In this document: positions 1 to 8,077 of the stretch, in pieces | Numbering within the stretch: the stretch's first letter is position 1 | How the letters are laid out: each line of letters starts with the position of its first letter | Assembly (NCBI GenBank): GCA_964446235.1 | Contig: CAYUNW010000007.1 | Span: 1-45,828, forward strand | Reading direction: 5' to 3' | Origin: CAYUNW01 sp964446235 | GTDB taxonomy: Bacteria > Patescibacteriota > Microgenomatia > 2-02-FULL-39-11 | DNA: 45,828 nucleotides | Program-made: the position numbers and the translations under genes | Notes under the pieces: model-generated | Seen by the model: only the letters and a program-made list of their open reading frames with translations | Databases searched by the model: none | What the model was told of the DNA's origin: nothing

Positions 1-1373
1 AATGGCAATTAACTGCTTTTTTGATTGTGATCACTTCAGGATCAATGCCCCGTTTCTATCAGGATTCTCAAGGTGTTACTCATATTGGCCGTTTCATGGA
101 ATGGTGGAGCAATATTGACGCACTTCAACGCATCACTTTCATCCCGCATATCCTTTTCGGCCAGATAGCTTCATTTTTCATACTCTATCATTTAGCAGTA
201 AACAATAAACAAAAAACAGTAAACAAATTTATCTTTTTGATCATCTTAGGAAACCTGACTGGTTTAGTATTCCCGCCTAGCCTGATCACTCTCAATACAG
301 TATTAGTCTTTTTAATCTTTATACCTATCGTCAAACAAATAATCTTAAGATCGGGTGACGCGAGTGAGGGCTTCCCAATAGCTGGGTTCCCTAATCCTTT
401 AGGGATAACTATTGGGAAACGCGAGCGGCAGGACCCGCAAATTAAAATCACGAAAAAACAAATATTCCAATTCCTCTTTGTCATTTGCTCTTTTCCGTCA
501 CTTTTATATCTTTTTACACTTACCCGCCAGATGCCCTGGTCCTCGCTTGTCGAATTCCACCGCACCCATCCAATGATGATTCCTTTCGGGGAATATATCA
601 AAGGTACAGGTTATATTTTTTACCTTGGATTTGCCGGTATCATACTGGCTGTTTTCAACCGGGCGAAAAAATATTATCCTCTTATTTTCTGGATACTGAC
701 TACTTTCATTTTTGCCATACTTTTCACCCATATCAAAGAACAAAGCCCGCTTCGCTTCACTCAAACCGGCTTATTTATCCCTCTTGGAATATTGGGGACA
801 TATTTTTTCCAACAGATTTGGAATTTTATAAGTATTAAGCGTCAAGCATCAAGCGTCAAGTCTATTATAAAAATTTGTTATATGTTGACTATTATCTGTT
901 ATCTGATATTTAATTTTTATATGCTCCATATCTCACTTACCTGGCAAACTACCTGGTATACCCAGCTTATCCGTGCCAGCATTCCTGACGTCCCGTATCC
1001 TCCACAAGCGATGCCTCCTTTAAGAGATTGGATGGAAGGTATCCGTTATTTACGTGATTATACCTCTCAAAACGATGTAGTATTGGCGGCAATCACTGCC
1101 GGAAACTATATCCCGGCATACTCCGGCAATACCGTATATTTTGGCCAGTCCAATACGGTAAACTATGAAAACAAACAAATTGAGGTAAACCGATTTTTCA
1201 AAGGTGAGATGACGACAAGACAGGCGGAATTATTTTTGTCAAACGGGCGGGTAAAATATGTTTTTGAAAGCGTACAAGAAAGAGAATTTTCCAAAGGAAA
1301 GAAACTTAATGAATTATACCCGTTTCTGAAACCGATTTATTCAAATTCCATCACCACTATCTACAAAATCTGA
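1..1373 (+). CDS. Polytopic membrane protein, PHH-family GT-C-like glycosyltransferase candidate (5' end outside window)
   Basis: The reading frame is open to the left edge of the window, so this is the C-terminal part of a longer gene; the TTG at 21 is probably not the real start. Many hydrophobic membrane segments are followed by an outer C-terminal domain with ITAGNYIPAYSG and FFKGEMTTRQAELFL. The same pattern ends the proteins at 2282, 9293, 27437 and 43422, so it belongs to that paralogous family; the N-terminal Asp and PHH region lies outside the window. Likely role: transfer of sugars from a polyprenyl carrier on the outer membrane face (inferred). Two foreign stretches are in frame: a 7-bp-period array (about 195-227, giving NNKQKTVNK) and a hairpin element (353-436, residues about 111-139 counted from 21). 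A third short array (837-860) encodes KRQASSVKS. Its stop abuts the stop of the convergent yggS with no spacer. Confidence 0.7.
   Translation, partial: WQLTAFLIVITSGSMPRFYQDSQGVTHIGRFMEWWSNIDALQRITFIPHILFGQIASFFILYHLAVNNKQKTVNKFIFLIILGNLTGLVFPPSLITLNTVLVFLIFIPIVKQIILRSGDASEGFPIAGFPNPLGITIGKRERQDPQIKITKKQIFQFLFVICSFPSLLYLFTLTRQMPWSSLVEFHRTHPMMIPFGEYIKGTGYIFYLGFAGIILAVFNRAKKYYPLIFWILTTFIFAILFTHIKEQSPLRFTQTGLFIPLGILGTYFFQQIWNFISIKRQASSVKSIIKICYMLTIICYLIFNFYMLHISLTWQTTWYTQLIRASIPDVPYPPQAMPPLRDWMEGIRYLRDYTSQNDVVLAAITAGNYIPAYSGNTVYFGQSNTVNYENKQIEVNRFFKGEMTTRQAELFLSNGRVKYVFESVQEREFSKGKKLNELYPFLKPIYSNSITTIYKI
195..227. repeat. Intragenic 7-bp-period array (CAGTAAACAATAAAC type)
   Basis: Degenerate heptamers of the AACAGTA/AACAATA kind, read as a hydrophilic Asn/Lys/Gln-rich loop between membrane segments of the host protein. 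Similar units recur at 13187-13235 and 23440-23605. Confidence 0.6.
353..436 (+). repeat. Hairpin element copy 1 (84 bp, subtype A), in frame in a CDS
   Basis: Starts GGGTGACGCGAGTGAGGG and ends GGCAGGACCC. A long stem TTCCCAATAG/CTATTGGGAA encloses a small CCCTAA/TTAGGG hairpin. The stem is flanked by near-direct repeats ACGCGAGTG and ACGCGAGCG. It is translated within the membrane protein, apparently as a loop, without breaking the frame. Confidence 0.85.
837..860. repeat. Heptamer array AAGCGTC/AAGCATC in a CDS
   Basis: Three consecutive 7-bp units (AAGCGTC, AAGCATC, AAGCGTC) followed by a partial unit. It encodes KRQASSVK in a loop of the membrane protein. Confidence 0.65.
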
Positions 1374-2267
1374 CTATCCGAAAATCCTGCTGCCAATCCT
1401 CATAATATCCGCTCCTTCTTCAACTGCCACCTGCCAATCATGGCTCATACCCATTGAGGTGCATAGTTTGTATTTATCTGCCAAAAGCCGTAATTTCTTA
1501 AATACCGGTCTGGTTTTTTCGGAATCATCAAAGTAAGGCGCCATGGTCATAAGACCTTTTATCTTTAAATATCTGAATTGTTTGATTTTAGAGACTACTT
1601 TATCCAAATCTTCCACATAAAATCCGTGTTTGCTTTTCTCACCTGAAATATTCACTTCTAGAAAAACTGGTAATACTGCTTTCTTGGAAACGGGTGACAC
1701 GAGCGAGGGTTCCCAGAAACTGGGTTCCCCGATAGAGGGATGATTTTTGGGATTCGCCAGTGGCAGGCCCCGTAAATTGTTATTATTGATAGATTGATTA
1801 GAATAGTGGTTCTTGCTATCTGATGGATCTTTGAATGTCAACGTTTCTGAAAAATGAGTTATCGAACGATCTAAGGCGCTTGCCAGCTCAACACTATCAA
1901 CGCTATGAATTTCATCAAAAATCCCCAATGCCTTGTTTACCTTATTTTTCTGTAAAGTCCCTATCATAATAAATTTATAATCCTGCCGTTGTCTATCTAA
2001 TAAATTTTGACTTTTGAATTGTATTTTTGAATTTTGAATTTTCAATTTTAACTTTCTTTCAGCCTCCTGCACCCTATTTTCTCCTATCCATAACTGCCTT
2101 TTCGGATACATATCCTGATATAGATTAATAAAATCTACCAATTCCAAAGCGTCCAGATATTTTGTGGCAAAAAGCACCTGCACGTCACTCTCTTTCCGTC
2201 CCACCCGCCGGCAAATTTCATCCAATTCATGATAAAAACTGGTTAAATTGTTTTTTATTTTGTCCAT
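1374..2267 (-). CDS. yggS: YggS/PLPBP-family pyridoxal phosphate homeostasis protein with two in-frame repeat insertions
   Basis: PLP-binding protein of the YggS (PROSC/PLPBP) family, a cytoplasmic single-domain TIM-barrel protein thought to buffer pyridoxal phosphate; no enzymatic reaction is established. Family signatures are clear: ATKYLD with Lys36 as expected PLP lysine, GENRVQE, IGTLQKNK, IHSVDS, VNISGEKSKHGF, GLMTMAP and SMGMSHDWQVAVEEGAD...RIGSRIFG at the C-terminus. At 297 residues it is about 65 longer than usual (roughly 230), and the excess is two insertions. Residues about 75-97 are encoded by a heptamer array; residues about 145-197 contain the hairpin element at 1692-1771. Both appear to lie at surface positions, so the core motifs remain intact. 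It lies 14 bp downstream of the 2282 gene, probably co-transcribed, and its stop abuts the convergent first gene. Confidence 0.93.
   Translation of the reverse strand: MDKIKNNLTSFYHELDEICRRVGRKESDVQVLFATKYLDALELVDFINLYQDMYPKRQLWIGENRVQEAERKLKLKIQNSKIQFKSQNLLDRQRQDYKFIMIGTLQKNKVNKALGIFDEIHSVDSVELASALDRSITHFSETLTFKDPSDSKNHYSNQSINNNNLRGLPLANPKNHPSIGEPSFWEPSLVSPVSKKAVLPVFLEVNISGEKSKHGFYVEDLDKVVSKIKQFRYLKIKGLMTMAPYFDDSEKTRPVFKKLRLLADKYKLCTSMGMSHDWQVAVEEGADIMRIGSRIFG
1692..1771 (+). repeat. Hairpin element copy 2 (80 bp, subtype A2), in frame antisense within yggS
   Basis: GGGTGACACGAGCGAGGG start and GGCAGGCCCC end (one base from the consensus GGACCC). Nearly the same sequence as the copy at 6656-6735, with about seven differences. 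The yggS reading frame passes through its complementary strand. Confidence 0.85.
1977..2048. repeat. Heptamer array (TTTTGAA/TTTTGAC) inside yggS
   Basis: 7-bp-period T-rich tract on the + strand, read on the minus strand as LKIQNSKIQFKSQNLL. It separates GENRVQE from IGTLQKNK, which are much closer in ordinary YggS proteins. Confidence 0.75.
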
Positions 2268-2281
2268 GCTTAATTCTTGAT

Positions 2282-4018
2282 TTAAATACTTTTTACTTTA
2301 TACACCGCCAGTATCCCTCCGTCATAAAGCTTTTCTATGTTGGATACTTTATCGATGTTTGCCGTCCAAGGGAAGGTAATAAGATAATCTATCCTCTTTT
2401 CTGCCAGAAATTTCCCCATCTCTTGCGCATTCATCTGACCGTAAAAAAACTTATTGGTTTCTTCTATCTTTTTATTGTAATCAATCGTTAAAAGTGTATG
2501 ACCGGTATAAGCCCTCCTGGCAGTCATGCCGGGGAAAGACCAATCATATGGCCAGATCAAAAGAAAAGTATCGTCTATGGTAGAAATTTTACGGGCATAT
2601 TCGTAAACATCAATAACTTTTTTGTCTACATAAAAAAATGAATTATAGGTATCATATTTGGTTCTGATTTTCTGCTGGACAGTCATCAGGGGAATATACA
2701 AAAACAAAAGCATAAACACCAAAACCATGGACAGAAGTCTTCTCCATTTCAATTTTTCAATTACGAAAACCAAAAACTGGGCTGTCAAAATTGACAGAAA
2801 TAAAGTGGTGCTGGAAGGAATGAAGCGAACGTTGACGATTTTTACCAGATGCGGCAAGGGAGAGAAAAACAAACCGATGCTAATAAGCGGAAAAACTACG
2901 GCAATCAGTTTGGGTATGGATAATCTTTTCAGAAAAATGATCATCCCAAAAACTGCCAAAACACTCACTAATCCGTTACCTAAAAAGAAAATTTTCGGTG
3001 ACAAAACAAGCTGTTGATAGGATTCCCAATTGAAAAGCTGTACATATGGAGCAATGGTAAATATTTTTTTTAGATACACTGCTATCGGCAATCCGCCTAA
3101 GAAAAAAAGTACCGGAGGTAAAAATATTTTTATAATTTTGGATAATCCCCGTAAATCATTCATCCTAACCCTTCCAAAACCCCCTAAAAATTGCCAGAAC
3201 AGCACAATTGAAGATATACCCATAGTCAGGCAAACCAGAAGCCAATGGACCGGTTCTGTACTGGCAAGTATTAAACCGCCAAAAACTAACGATATTGCCA
3301 AAATAACCCGGGTGATAAGTTTTCGGTAGTCAGTATTCGGTTTTCCGTTTTCTGGCTGTAAATTACCAGCCAACCAGTTATCCGATCTTCCGATAGCTGA
3401 TAACTGACAGCTGATAACCGAAAAATTCTTCCACCACCACACTGCCAGAACCAACCCCAAAGAGATCATGCTGCGGGAAAGAAGATGATGCGGAACTCCT
3501 CCAAGCCTATTGAATGGTACGCCGTTATTGTACCAATAGTCAAAATACGACAGTGTCCATCTGCCTTTTTCCAAGATAAAATTTGGGAAACTGTTGGAAA
3601 AAAACAACAGGAAAAAGGCTATAGCCCTAGCTGATTTTTGCGGCCATTTTTTCCCGGGAAAGATTTCTCTTATCAATAGATACGAAAAAGAAAGATAGGT
3701 TGACGCAAACAGCATGATAGCTATCTGATATGCCGACAAATGGCTGATACCAAATAAATGCATGATTCTGCCGAAAAAAATATTGACCCATCCCACATAA
3801 GTTTTTTGGGGGAAATCAGATGTAAAAAGATCATATCCCGAAAACCAGAAATATCTGCCTTGGGCAAACTGCGATAAATAATAAAAATAATCTCCCGGCC
3901 AATGCACCACTCCCATGAAAAATGCGCTTGCAGGTGTGATGGAAAGAGCTTTGAATAATGTCATGCTGTTTAAGACAACAGCAGTGAAAATGATATATAA
4001 AACGAAAATTATTTCCAT
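2282..4018 (-). CDS. Polytopic membrane protein, PHH-family GT-C-like glycosyltransferase candidate
   Basis: About ten or more hydrophobic segments over 578 residues. Family marks: Asp43 in GDYFYYLSQFAQGR just after the first membrane segment, RLGGVPHHLL (PHH 176-178), and a C-terminal domain with FYGQMNAQEMGKFLAEKRIDYL. Placement of the Asp in the first outer loop is like GT-C enzymes that use polyprenyl-phosphate sugars, so an extracytoplasmic glycosyltransferase is the best guess; the substrate is unknown. A 7-bp-period array (about 3330-3428) encodes SVISCQLSAIGRSDNW and neighbouring residues in a loop. ATG at 4018 is the natural start, followed directly by a hydrophobic segment. It lies between the 4050 gene (31 bp) and yggS (14 bp), suggesting one transcript. 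Confidence 0.75.
   Translation of the reverse strand: MEIIFVLYIIFTAVVLNSMTLFKALSITPASAFFMGVVHWPGDYFYYLSQFAQGRYFWFSGYDLFTSDFPQKTYVGWVNIFFGRIMHLFGISHLSAYQIAIMLFASTYLSFSYLLIREIFPGKKWPQKSARAIAFFLLFFSNSFPNFILEKGRWTLSYFDYWYNNGVPFNRLGGVPHHLLSRSMISLGLVLAVWWWKNFSVISCQLSAIGRSDNWLAGNLQPENGKPNTDYRKLITRVILAISLVFGGLILASTEPVHWLLVCLTMGISSIVLFWQFLGGFGRVRMNDLRGLSKIIKIFLPPVLFFLGGLPIAVYLKKIFTIAPYVQLFNWESYQQLVLSPKIFFLGNGLVSVLAVFGMIIFLKRLSIPKLIAVVFPLISIGLFFSPLPHLVKIVNVRFIPSSTTLFLSILTAQFLVFVIEKLKWRRLLSMVLVFMLLFLYIPLMTVQQKIRTKYDTYNSFFYVDKKVIDVYEYARKISTIDDTFLLIWPYDWSFPGMTARRAYTGHTLLTIDYNKKIEETNKFFYGQMNAQEMGKFLAEKRIDYLITFPWTANIDKVSNIEKLYDGGILAVYKVKSI
3330..3428. repeat. Heptamer array (GATAACTGACAGCTGATAACC type) inside a CDS
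   Basis: Units such as CTGATAA, CTGACAG, CTGATAA, CCGA at 3397-3421 and related degenerate units before them. The host frame runs through on the minus strand. The same unit type dominates the intergenic arrays at 23680-23740 and 30835-30900. Confidence 0.55.
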
Positions 4019-4034
4019 ATTTTTTTATCTTGAT

Positions 4035-4078
4035 TTGTCATTTGGATTTTTAAGTTTTGAGTTTTGATTTCATCTTTA
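4035..4078. repeat. Heptamer array supplying the stop codon and C-terminus of the 4050-6071 gene
   Basis: TTGTCATTTGGATTTT and TTTTGAG units bridge the 3' end of the upstream minus-strand gene and the gap to the next one. The last residues KMKSKLKT are array-encoded. Confidence 0.55.
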
Positions 4079-6071
4079 TCCATACACCTACCCCTACCAT
4101 ACCCAAAAATCCCAATAACGAAATTATATTGGCAACTTTTTCTATAGTCGTATAACCAAATTTCAGTTCCAAAGTATGCCTGCCTTTATCCAAAACCAAA
4201 TTCATCCTGCCGTATCCGTCCGTGGCATAATCTGATTTTCTGCCGTCTATAAAAATTTGCCAATTAGGGAAAGCAAAACGCCGCAATGTGACACTGGCAT
4301 TCTCTTCAATATCCAAAGTCATCAACATGCTTTCCGACTTCACCGTCTGGTTTATCACTTTACCTTTAGCAGGATCTACCACGATCTCTTCATAATTGAG
4401 TATCCCTGTACGGTAATAATCCTCCGAAATCTTATCTTCTTCGCTTACTACGAAATCCTCACTTGCCTTCCTGGGCAAGAACTCTTTTATCAGCATATTT
4501 TTCTTGGTTAAGGGTACTCTGGAAACAGTCTGCGGATGAACAAAATAATTGTTCGCAAATGGAAATACTTCCACGGTAGTCTTGGTAAAAGGAAGTCCTT
4601 GAATTAATGCAAATATGACCAGAAACACGCCTATCGCCGGAATTCTAAGGGTCAAAAATCCAGCCAATACCGCTCCCGTGAAACTGGCCATGAAAAGATA
4701 GCGGAAAGGATAAAGGATATACTTAAGAGGGAAAAGCAGGTCCCATAACCAGTTGGATTTGTAGTTGACTAGGTATAGGGAAAAAACAGTCATCAAGGAA
4801 AAAATTATCGGCAAAATAATCTCTAGAATATCATCATAATTTTTGAATTTTGAATTATCAGTTTGACTTTTGACTTTTGACTTTTGACTTAATCGTTTGG
4901 AATTTATCAAAGCAAATATTTTTGGAGATATCCGGATTATAAAAAATATTATAAAAGTTACTAATACCAGTATTATCGGTAGTCCAATAGTGAAATCGTA
5001 GTACCAGGTATTCCCTTTTTTGACGGCTTCAAAAGCGGTATTGAAAAGAAAACTGAAGTCCTTGAAAAACGCCCCCCTCATGGTACTTTCCCCGGCAATG
5101 AATTTGGGATAATTCATCTCGTTTTGCAGTGAGTAGGCCGGCATCCAGAAAAACGCCGCCGTCAATACCCCGAAAACAAAAGCCGCCAAAGGCAGTAAAA
5201 AACCTTTCCATGACCTGTAAATTATCAAAGTCAAAAACAAAATTACCGGTGTAAACATGACTACCGTTACATTATGCGAGAGAAGAAAAAGAAACCAGGA
5301 TAGAGAAAGCAAAACAAATAATAATTCTATCTTCAGTTGTCGGCTATCGGTTATCAGTTTATCAAAAAACAAAACAATAGTTTTTAATTTTGAATTGTAT
5401 ATTTGAGTTTTGAGTTTTGAGTTTTGAGTGTCAATAATCGTTTTTGATGATTTTAATAATAAACTTAAATACAAAATCAAAGGCGGGAAGATAAAAGCCA
5501 GCACCTCTCCCCAAGCATCATAGGTATAACTCATGAAAAGATGATACGGGGCATATAGATAAACAACAGCGGAAACTACACCTGCAAATTTCGTATCATA
5601 AAGAAATTTTTTTAAATAGGAATTTAGTAAGGGTGGCACGAGCTCGGGGAGCCCCAAAACGCGCCACAGCGAAAACTTGGAGCGAGCACGATTTGGTGCT
5701 GGCAAGCGACAGGACCCTTCAAACAATGTCTTTACAAATAGATACATAAATACAGCTGAGAAAAACAGAGAAAATACCGCTAGAAGCTGTGCAGCAGTTA
5801 TATATTGAAACCCTAAGAACAGGAAAACAGATCCGATATAGTATGGTAACGGATAGTTAAATAGGAAAGTCGGCGCTCCGTGTCCCAGCGCCGCCTCAGC
5901 TGCCCAGCGAGGCCGGAGTATCCCCTGACTTAAGCTCTTGTGAAATGAATACAGACGGAACCTGTGTCCCAACCCATCAGCCGTACCCAAAAAATACGGT
6001 ATAAAATGAGGCAACACGGCAGGCAGGAAAAGGATAATCAAAATAACAGAAAAAATTATCCTCTTTTTCAT
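4050..6071 (-). CDS. PTPS-related/YfhO-like polytopic membrane protein with in-frame hairpin element
   Basis: 673-residue integral membrane protein resembling the '6-pyruvoyl-tetrahydropterin synthase related' membrane domain (PF10131 type; that name does not imply pterin chemistry). Clues: GTADGLGHRFRLYSF in the first outer loop, FLFNYPLPYYIGS, YAPYHLFMSYTYDAWGE, and LLSHNVTVVMFTP. The C-terminal part has FPNWQIFIDGRKSDY and GRHTLELKF, the outer beta domain seen in YfhO-like proteins implicated in glycosylation of surface polymers. Residues about 119-147 come from the hairpin element at 5631-5717. Heptamer arrays encode SKLKTQIYNSKLKT and SQKSKVKSQTDNSKFKN, and the C-terminus MKSKLKT with its stop is also array-derived. 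The start ATG at 6071 begins a good membrane segment. Probable role is outer-face glycan modification; the exact reaction is unknown. Confidence 0.78.
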   Translation of the reverse strand: MKKRIIFSVILIILFLPAVLPHFIPYFLGTADGLGHRFRLYSFHKSLSQGILRPRWAAEAALGHGAPTFLFNYPLPYYIGSVFLFLGFQYITAAQLLAVFSLFFSAVFMYLFVKTLFEGSCRLPAPNRARSKFSLWRVLGLPELVPPLLNSYLKKFLYDTKFAGVVSAVVYLYAPYHLFMSYTYDAWGEVLAFIFPPLILYLSLLLKSSKTIIDTQNSKLKTQIYNSKLKTIVLFFDKLITDSRQLKIELLFVLLSLSWFLFLLSHNVTVVMFTPVILFLTLIIYRSWKGFLLPLAAFVFGVLTAAFFWMPAYSLQNEMNYPKFIAGESTMRGAFFKDFSFLFNTAFEAVKKGNTWYYDFTIGLPIILVLVTFIIFFIIRISPKIFALINSKRLSQKSKVKSQTDNSKFKNYDDILEIILPIIFSLMTVFSLYLVNYKSNWLWDLLFPLKYILYPFRYLFMASFTGAVLAGFLTLRIPAIGVFLVIFALIQGLPFTKTTVEVFPFANNYFVHPQTVSRVPLTKKNMLIKEFLPRKASEDFVVSEEDKISEDYYRTGILNYEEIVVDPAKGKVINQTVKSESMLMTLDIEENASVTLRRFAFPNWQIFIDGRKSDYATDGYGRMNLVLDKGRHTLELKFGYTTIEKVANIISLLGFLGMVGVGVWIKMKSKLKT
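4841..4890. repeat. Heptamer array (TTTTGAC)n inside a CDS
   Basis: Four consecutive TTTTGAC-type units preceded by TTTTGAA units. Read on the minus strand as SQKSKVKSQTDNSKFKN between two membrane segments. Confidence 0.8.
5333..5428. repeat. Two adjacent heptamer arrays inside a CDS
   Basis: A CAGTTGTCGGCTATCGGTTA tract is followed by TTTTGAG units. On the minus strand they give TQNSKLKTQIYNSKLKT and DKLITDSRQLK in a loop of the PTPS-related membrane protein. Confidence 0.8.
5631..5717 (+). repeat. Hairpin element copy 3 (87 bp, subtype B), in frame antisense in a CDS
   Basis: Shares the GGGTG...GGACCC ends but has a different core: AGCCCCAAAACGCGCCACAG then CGAAAACTTGGAGC. This core recurs only at 44600-44685. 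The minus-strand gene reads through as residues about 119-147. Confidence 0.8.
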
Positions 6072-6078
6072 GACAAAA

Positions 6079-6122
6079 GTAGTATATCAATCAACAAACA
6101 ACAGTCAACAGATAACATATAA
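6079..6122. repeat. Intergenic heptamer array (CAACAGTCAACAGATAACA type)
   Basis: 7-bp-period tract in the 93-bp gap between the 6165 and 4050 genes. Nothing else is visible in the gap. Confidence 0.6.
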
Positions 6123-6164
6123 AATAACTTAAAAATAAATATTATATATTCCTTTTTCGAGGAT

Positions 6165-8069
6165 TTATTTTGACTTTGAATTTCCATGATATTCCCCTAC
6201 CACCACATTTCCGCTTCGGAAAACTTCTTTCACCGGGAAATCGCCCTTTTTCATAAACTCCTCAATAGTGATATGGTCTATGCCAAAAATCAGATATTTC
6301 ACCCGCCAAGCATCCATTTTGGCGGATAATTCCCCATCTGACAGCTTTCTCGTCATCATTTCGTCTACTTCCGCGATACTTTTCACCCAATCGGCATGGG
6401 CATCCCGCCTGCCGTTGGCTGCATGCATATCGGTAAAAACCGGCACCAGATTGGAAACATTTTCACCTGCCAATACAGTCATGTTCCTGGCATCGTTTTT
6501 ATCGACAAAATCCAATGCTTTTTCCAAATCTTTGGGGAGGAAAACATTATAATAAAACGTCGGTTTGAAACCGAACACATCTTTATAAGACACCCATATT
6601 CCACCGAAATTCGATATCAGTAAAAATAATACGACAATTATCATTATTCCATTTTGGGTGATACGAGTAAGGGTTCCCAAAAACTGGGTTCCCCGATAGA
6701 GGGATGATTTTTGGGATTCACAAGTGGCAGGACCCAAAATATTGTTTTGGAAATACCACACCGTCAACAAGCCTGCCGGAATAAATACGTTATAAGAAAA
6801 AAGCCTGGACATAGCTATCGGAATTTGTCGTCCGACATACGGGAAAAGTATCACCGGCAAAACCAACCAGATCAATAGCAGCCAATGTGCCGTCTGAAAC
6901 TTTTTAATATAAATCAATGACAAAAACGCACTGAAGAAAAACGGCCCCAAAGACAGGATATATTCCCATTGGCTGACCAGATATCTGCCCACTTTCTCCC
7001 CTTCATAAAAATACTTCCAGGGATTTCCGGTTTTGAATATCCCGTTGAGGTAAATAATATACGGAATGGCAGCAATTGCTACAAAAATAAAGATAAATAT
7101 AACTTTCCCAAAAACATTTACCTGTTTTTCCCTTTTCATAAATCTATATAAAAATCTTATAAATACCAAAAATATAAAAACCCCAACCACCAAAAGCAAA
7201 AACACGGCAATCCCAGGGTTTAATAACACCAGGAAAAAACTTAAAAGCAGTGGAAAGAAAAAATTTTTGATCTTGGATTTCTGGATTGCCAATTCCAGTT
7301 TTGCATTTTGCATTTTCAATTTCACAGGGACATCAGACAAACTATCCCGAAAGTATCCGATAATCCAACCTAAAATCAAAAGAAATATCCCGTCTGCCAA
7401 CAAATGATGCGGGGGTATGCTAAACCTTTCCAACGGATAAAACGTCTTCCAAAAATCGATTATCGGAGAAAGCGCCAATTTGCCGTCTATAAAAGAAATT
7501 TTCGGAAAAGATGATACAAAAAGAATTATGCAAAATACAACAAAAATAACTTGGTGATCTGTTTTTGGTTTTTTGCTATAAATCTGCTGTTCACCGGCTT
7601 TTTGGATATTTAATTTATTTAAAAACCAAAGATAAGTTTTTAATTTTGATTTGTCATTTTGACTTTTGACTTTTGATTTTTGACTTTGACACAAAAATTC
7701 TCTTATAAACTCATACAAACAATAGAGGAAAAATCCCAATGCCAAATTCCTCACCAAGTGATATGTCAAAGGCAGACTTAAACCAAAAGGTTTTGTCGCT
7801 AAACCGACCAACGGAAAAAAAGGGTGCAGTAAAACCGGTTTTTCCACCTGTGGGATATAACGGGAATTTATGAGTATCTGCCCGTTTCGCCCGTCTCTTA
7901 TCCAGGACAGAAATTGGTAATAGTCAAAGAAAAATCCGATGGCGCCGTAATATTTCGTCCCTTCAGGCTGGTCTTTATATGATCTGTATGCTTCATAATT
8001 TGCCGCAGAAAAAATAAAACTTAGTAAAATGAGAAAAATGACAGTATATACAATTTTTCTGATAATCAT
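6165..8069 (-). CDS. Polytopic membrane protein, PHH-family GT-C-like glycosyltransferase candidate with in-frame hairpin element
   Basis: 634 residues, multiple membrane segments. Family marks: Asp49 in GFFFDYYQFLSWIRDGRNGQ, RFSIPPHHLLADG (PHH 220-222), and a C-terminal outer domain with SAKMDAWRVKYLIFG. The Asp-to-PHH distance is about 45 residues longer than in its paralogues because a heptamer array (7620-7692) inserts SQKSKVKSQNDKSKLKT. A second array (7262-7322) encodes KLKMQNAKLELAIQKSK. The hairpin element at 6656-6735 gives residues about 445-471, which look like a loop between two membrane segments. The last residues GNSKSK also look array-derived. ATG at 8069 precedes a good membrane anchor, 8 bp after the SGNH gene, so they are probably co-transcribed. 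Likely an outer-face sugar transferase (inferred). Confidence 0.75.
   Translation of the reverse strand: MIIRKIVYTVIFLILLSFIFSAANYEAYRSYKDQPEGTKYYGAIGFFFDYYQFLSWIRDGRNGQILINSRYIPQVEKPVLLHPFFPLVGLATKPFGLSLPLTYHLVRNLALGFFLYCLYEFIREFLCQSQKSKVKSQNDKSKLKTYLWFLNKLNIQKAGEQQIYSKKPKTDHQVIFVVFCIILFVSSFPKISFIDGKLALSPIIDFWKTFYPLERFSIPPHHLLADGIFLLILGWIIGYFRDSLSDVPVKLKMQNAKLELAIQKSKIKNFFFPLLLSFFLVLLNPGIAVFLLLVVGVFIFLVFIRFLYRFMKREKQVNVFGKVIFIFIFVAIAAIPYIIYLNGIFKTGNPWKYFYEGEKVGRYLVSQWEYILSLGPFFFSAFLSLIYIKKFQTAHWLLLIWLVLPVILFPYVGRQIPIAMSRLFSYNVFIPAGLLTVWYFQNNILGPATCESQKSSLYRGTQFLGTLTRITQNGIMIIVVLFLLISNFGGIWVSYKDVFGFKPTFYYNVFLPKDLEKALDFVDKNDARNMTVLAGENVSNLVPVFTDMHAANGRRDAHADWVKSIAEVDEMMTRKLSDGELSAKMDAWRVKYLIFGIDHITIEEFMKKGDFPVKEVFRSGNVVVGEYHGNSKSK
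6656..6735 (+). repeat. Hairpin element copy 4 (80 bp, subtype A2), in frame antisense in a CDS
   Basis: GGGTGATACGAGTAAGGG start and GGCAGGACCC end. Stem CCCAAAAA/TTTTTGGG is perfect, whereas copy 1 has CCCAATAG/CTATTGGG, so both sides of the stem have changed together. Confidence 0.85.
7262..7322. repeat. Heptamer array (TTTTGCATTTTGCATTTTCAA) inside a CDS
   Basis: 7-bp units read as KLKMQNAKLELAIQKSKIKN on the minus strand, an apparent hydrophilic loop inserted in the PHH-family protein. Confidence 0.65.
7620..7692. repeat. Heptamer array (TTTTGAC/TTTTGAT) inside a CDS
   Basis: Five or more consecutive 7-bp units. Their translation accounts for most of the extra distance between the conserved Asp and PHH motifs of the 6165-8069 protein. 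Confidence 0.8.
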
Positions 8070-8077
8070 GTTTCTAC

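Noticed and set aside
353..436. The hairpin element as a tRNA or tRNA-like gene (84 bp, GGGT/ACCC ends, GGTTC inside)
   Set aside because: No anticodon arm or proper T-loop can be drawn, there is no CCA or discriminator logic, and several copies are translated inside genes.
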